Origin: Firmicutes bacterium UBA5500
GTDB lineage: Bacteria > Bacillota > UBA994 > UBA5500
Assembly: GCA_002427055.1 (NCBI GenBank)
Contig: DIPA01000040.1
Location: 20,955-26,465 of the forward strand
Length of the DNA: 5,511 nucleotides
Direction: 5' to 3'
Shown here: piece by piece, positions 5,382 to 5,511 of the stretch
How positions within the stretch are numbered: position 1 is the stretch's first letter
Layout of the letters: each line of letters begins with the position of its first letter
The notes under the pieces: model-generated
What the model saw: the letters and a program-made list of their open reading frames with translations, nothing else
What the model was told of the DNA's origin: nothing
Databases searched by the model: none
Made by a program: the position numbers and the translations under genes

Positions 5382-5511
5382 AGGGATTCCAAGGCTTCTT
5401 CGTCTATGGTGTACCACTTGGTAAGAGGGGCGCAACCCGCCCACACAGAAATGCGATCGGCTGCGAGGAAGAGAGCGGTGGGTACGCTCTTTTCCTCGAT
5501 TTTTTCTTGAA
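5378..5511 (-). CDS. C-terminal 43 residues of a protein of unknown function (partial)
   Basis: On the minus strand one frame is open from the window edge to TAA at 5380-5378. Its 43 residues run through VPTALFLAADRISVW and end in TIDEEALESL. This frame is more protein-like (acidic, with a hydrophobic core) than the alternatives, which are arginine-rich. The family is not recognised, and the start lies beyond the window. The gene converges on the threonine-synthase-like gene, and the two stop codons overlap within TTTAAA. Residues near the window edge (about EKIEEKSVPTALFLAAD) are encoded by DNA that also forms a strong terminator for the opposite strand. No terminator for this gene itself is seen downstream of its stop within the neighbour's coding sequence. 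Confidence 0.6.
   Translation of the reverse strand, partial: QEKIEEKSVPTALFLAADRISVWAGCAPLTKWYTIDEEALESL
5464..5505 (+). terminator. Factor-independent terminator of the threonine-synthase-like gene, inside the convergent gene
   Basis: CGAGGAAGAGAGCG (5464-5477) pairs with CGCTCTTTTCCTCG (5485-5498) around the seven-base loop GTGGGTA: 14 pairs, one of them G-T. An A and six T residues (5500-5505) follow. The minus strand has no T-tract after the stem, so it acts only on plus-strand transcripts, 83 bases after the stop at 5381. Confidence 0.75.

Overview
The window looks like chromosome of a mid-GC, low-motility-of-signal Firmicute (Clostridia or Negativicutes-like). The grounds are strong AGGAGG-type ribosome binding sites, use of TTG and GTG starts, factor-independent terminators with long stems, a perfect sigma-A type -35 box, and a 584-residue pyruvate kinase with the extra C-terminal swivelling domain usual in Bacilli and Clostridia. 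The genus cannot be named from this sequence.

Layout, left to right. Positions 1-76 are the tail of a plus-strand gene, probably an ABC-2 type permease. A short non-coding gap follows, with a 14-bp hairpin at 269-302 that can end transcription arriving from both sides. Two minus-strand genes then form a likely two-gene operon, driven by a promoter at 1874-1905: first an exported protein of unknown family (773-1846), then a small four-helix membrane protein (335-739). Together they look like a cell-envelope unit of unknown function.

Positions 1906-2280 hold no convincing gene. They contain a cluster of hairpins and a second U-tract terminator, and this is the least explained part of the window. 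A perfect 18-bp terminator hairpin at 2281-2326 closes the minus-strand pyruvate kinase gene pyk (2335-4089).

A 137-bp divergent intergenic region separates pyk from a plus-strand, PLP-dependent, threonine-synthase-like gene (4227-5381). This region carries a plausible promoter and an inverted repeat whose right arm overlaps the ribosome binding site. The enzyme keeps the PLP lysine motif and an N-terminal four-cysteine knuckle, but its substrate loop departs from classical threonine synthase, so its substrate is open. No hom or thrB gene is beside it within the window.

The last 134 bases encode the C-terminal 43 residues of a minus-strand protein of unknown function. Its stop codon overlaps the stop of the threonine-synthase-like gene. 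A strong plus-strand terminator is embedded antisense inside its coding sequence. The genes do not form one pathway: pyk is glycolytic housekeeping, the PLP enzyme is amino-acid metabolism, and the exported/membrane pair is accessory.
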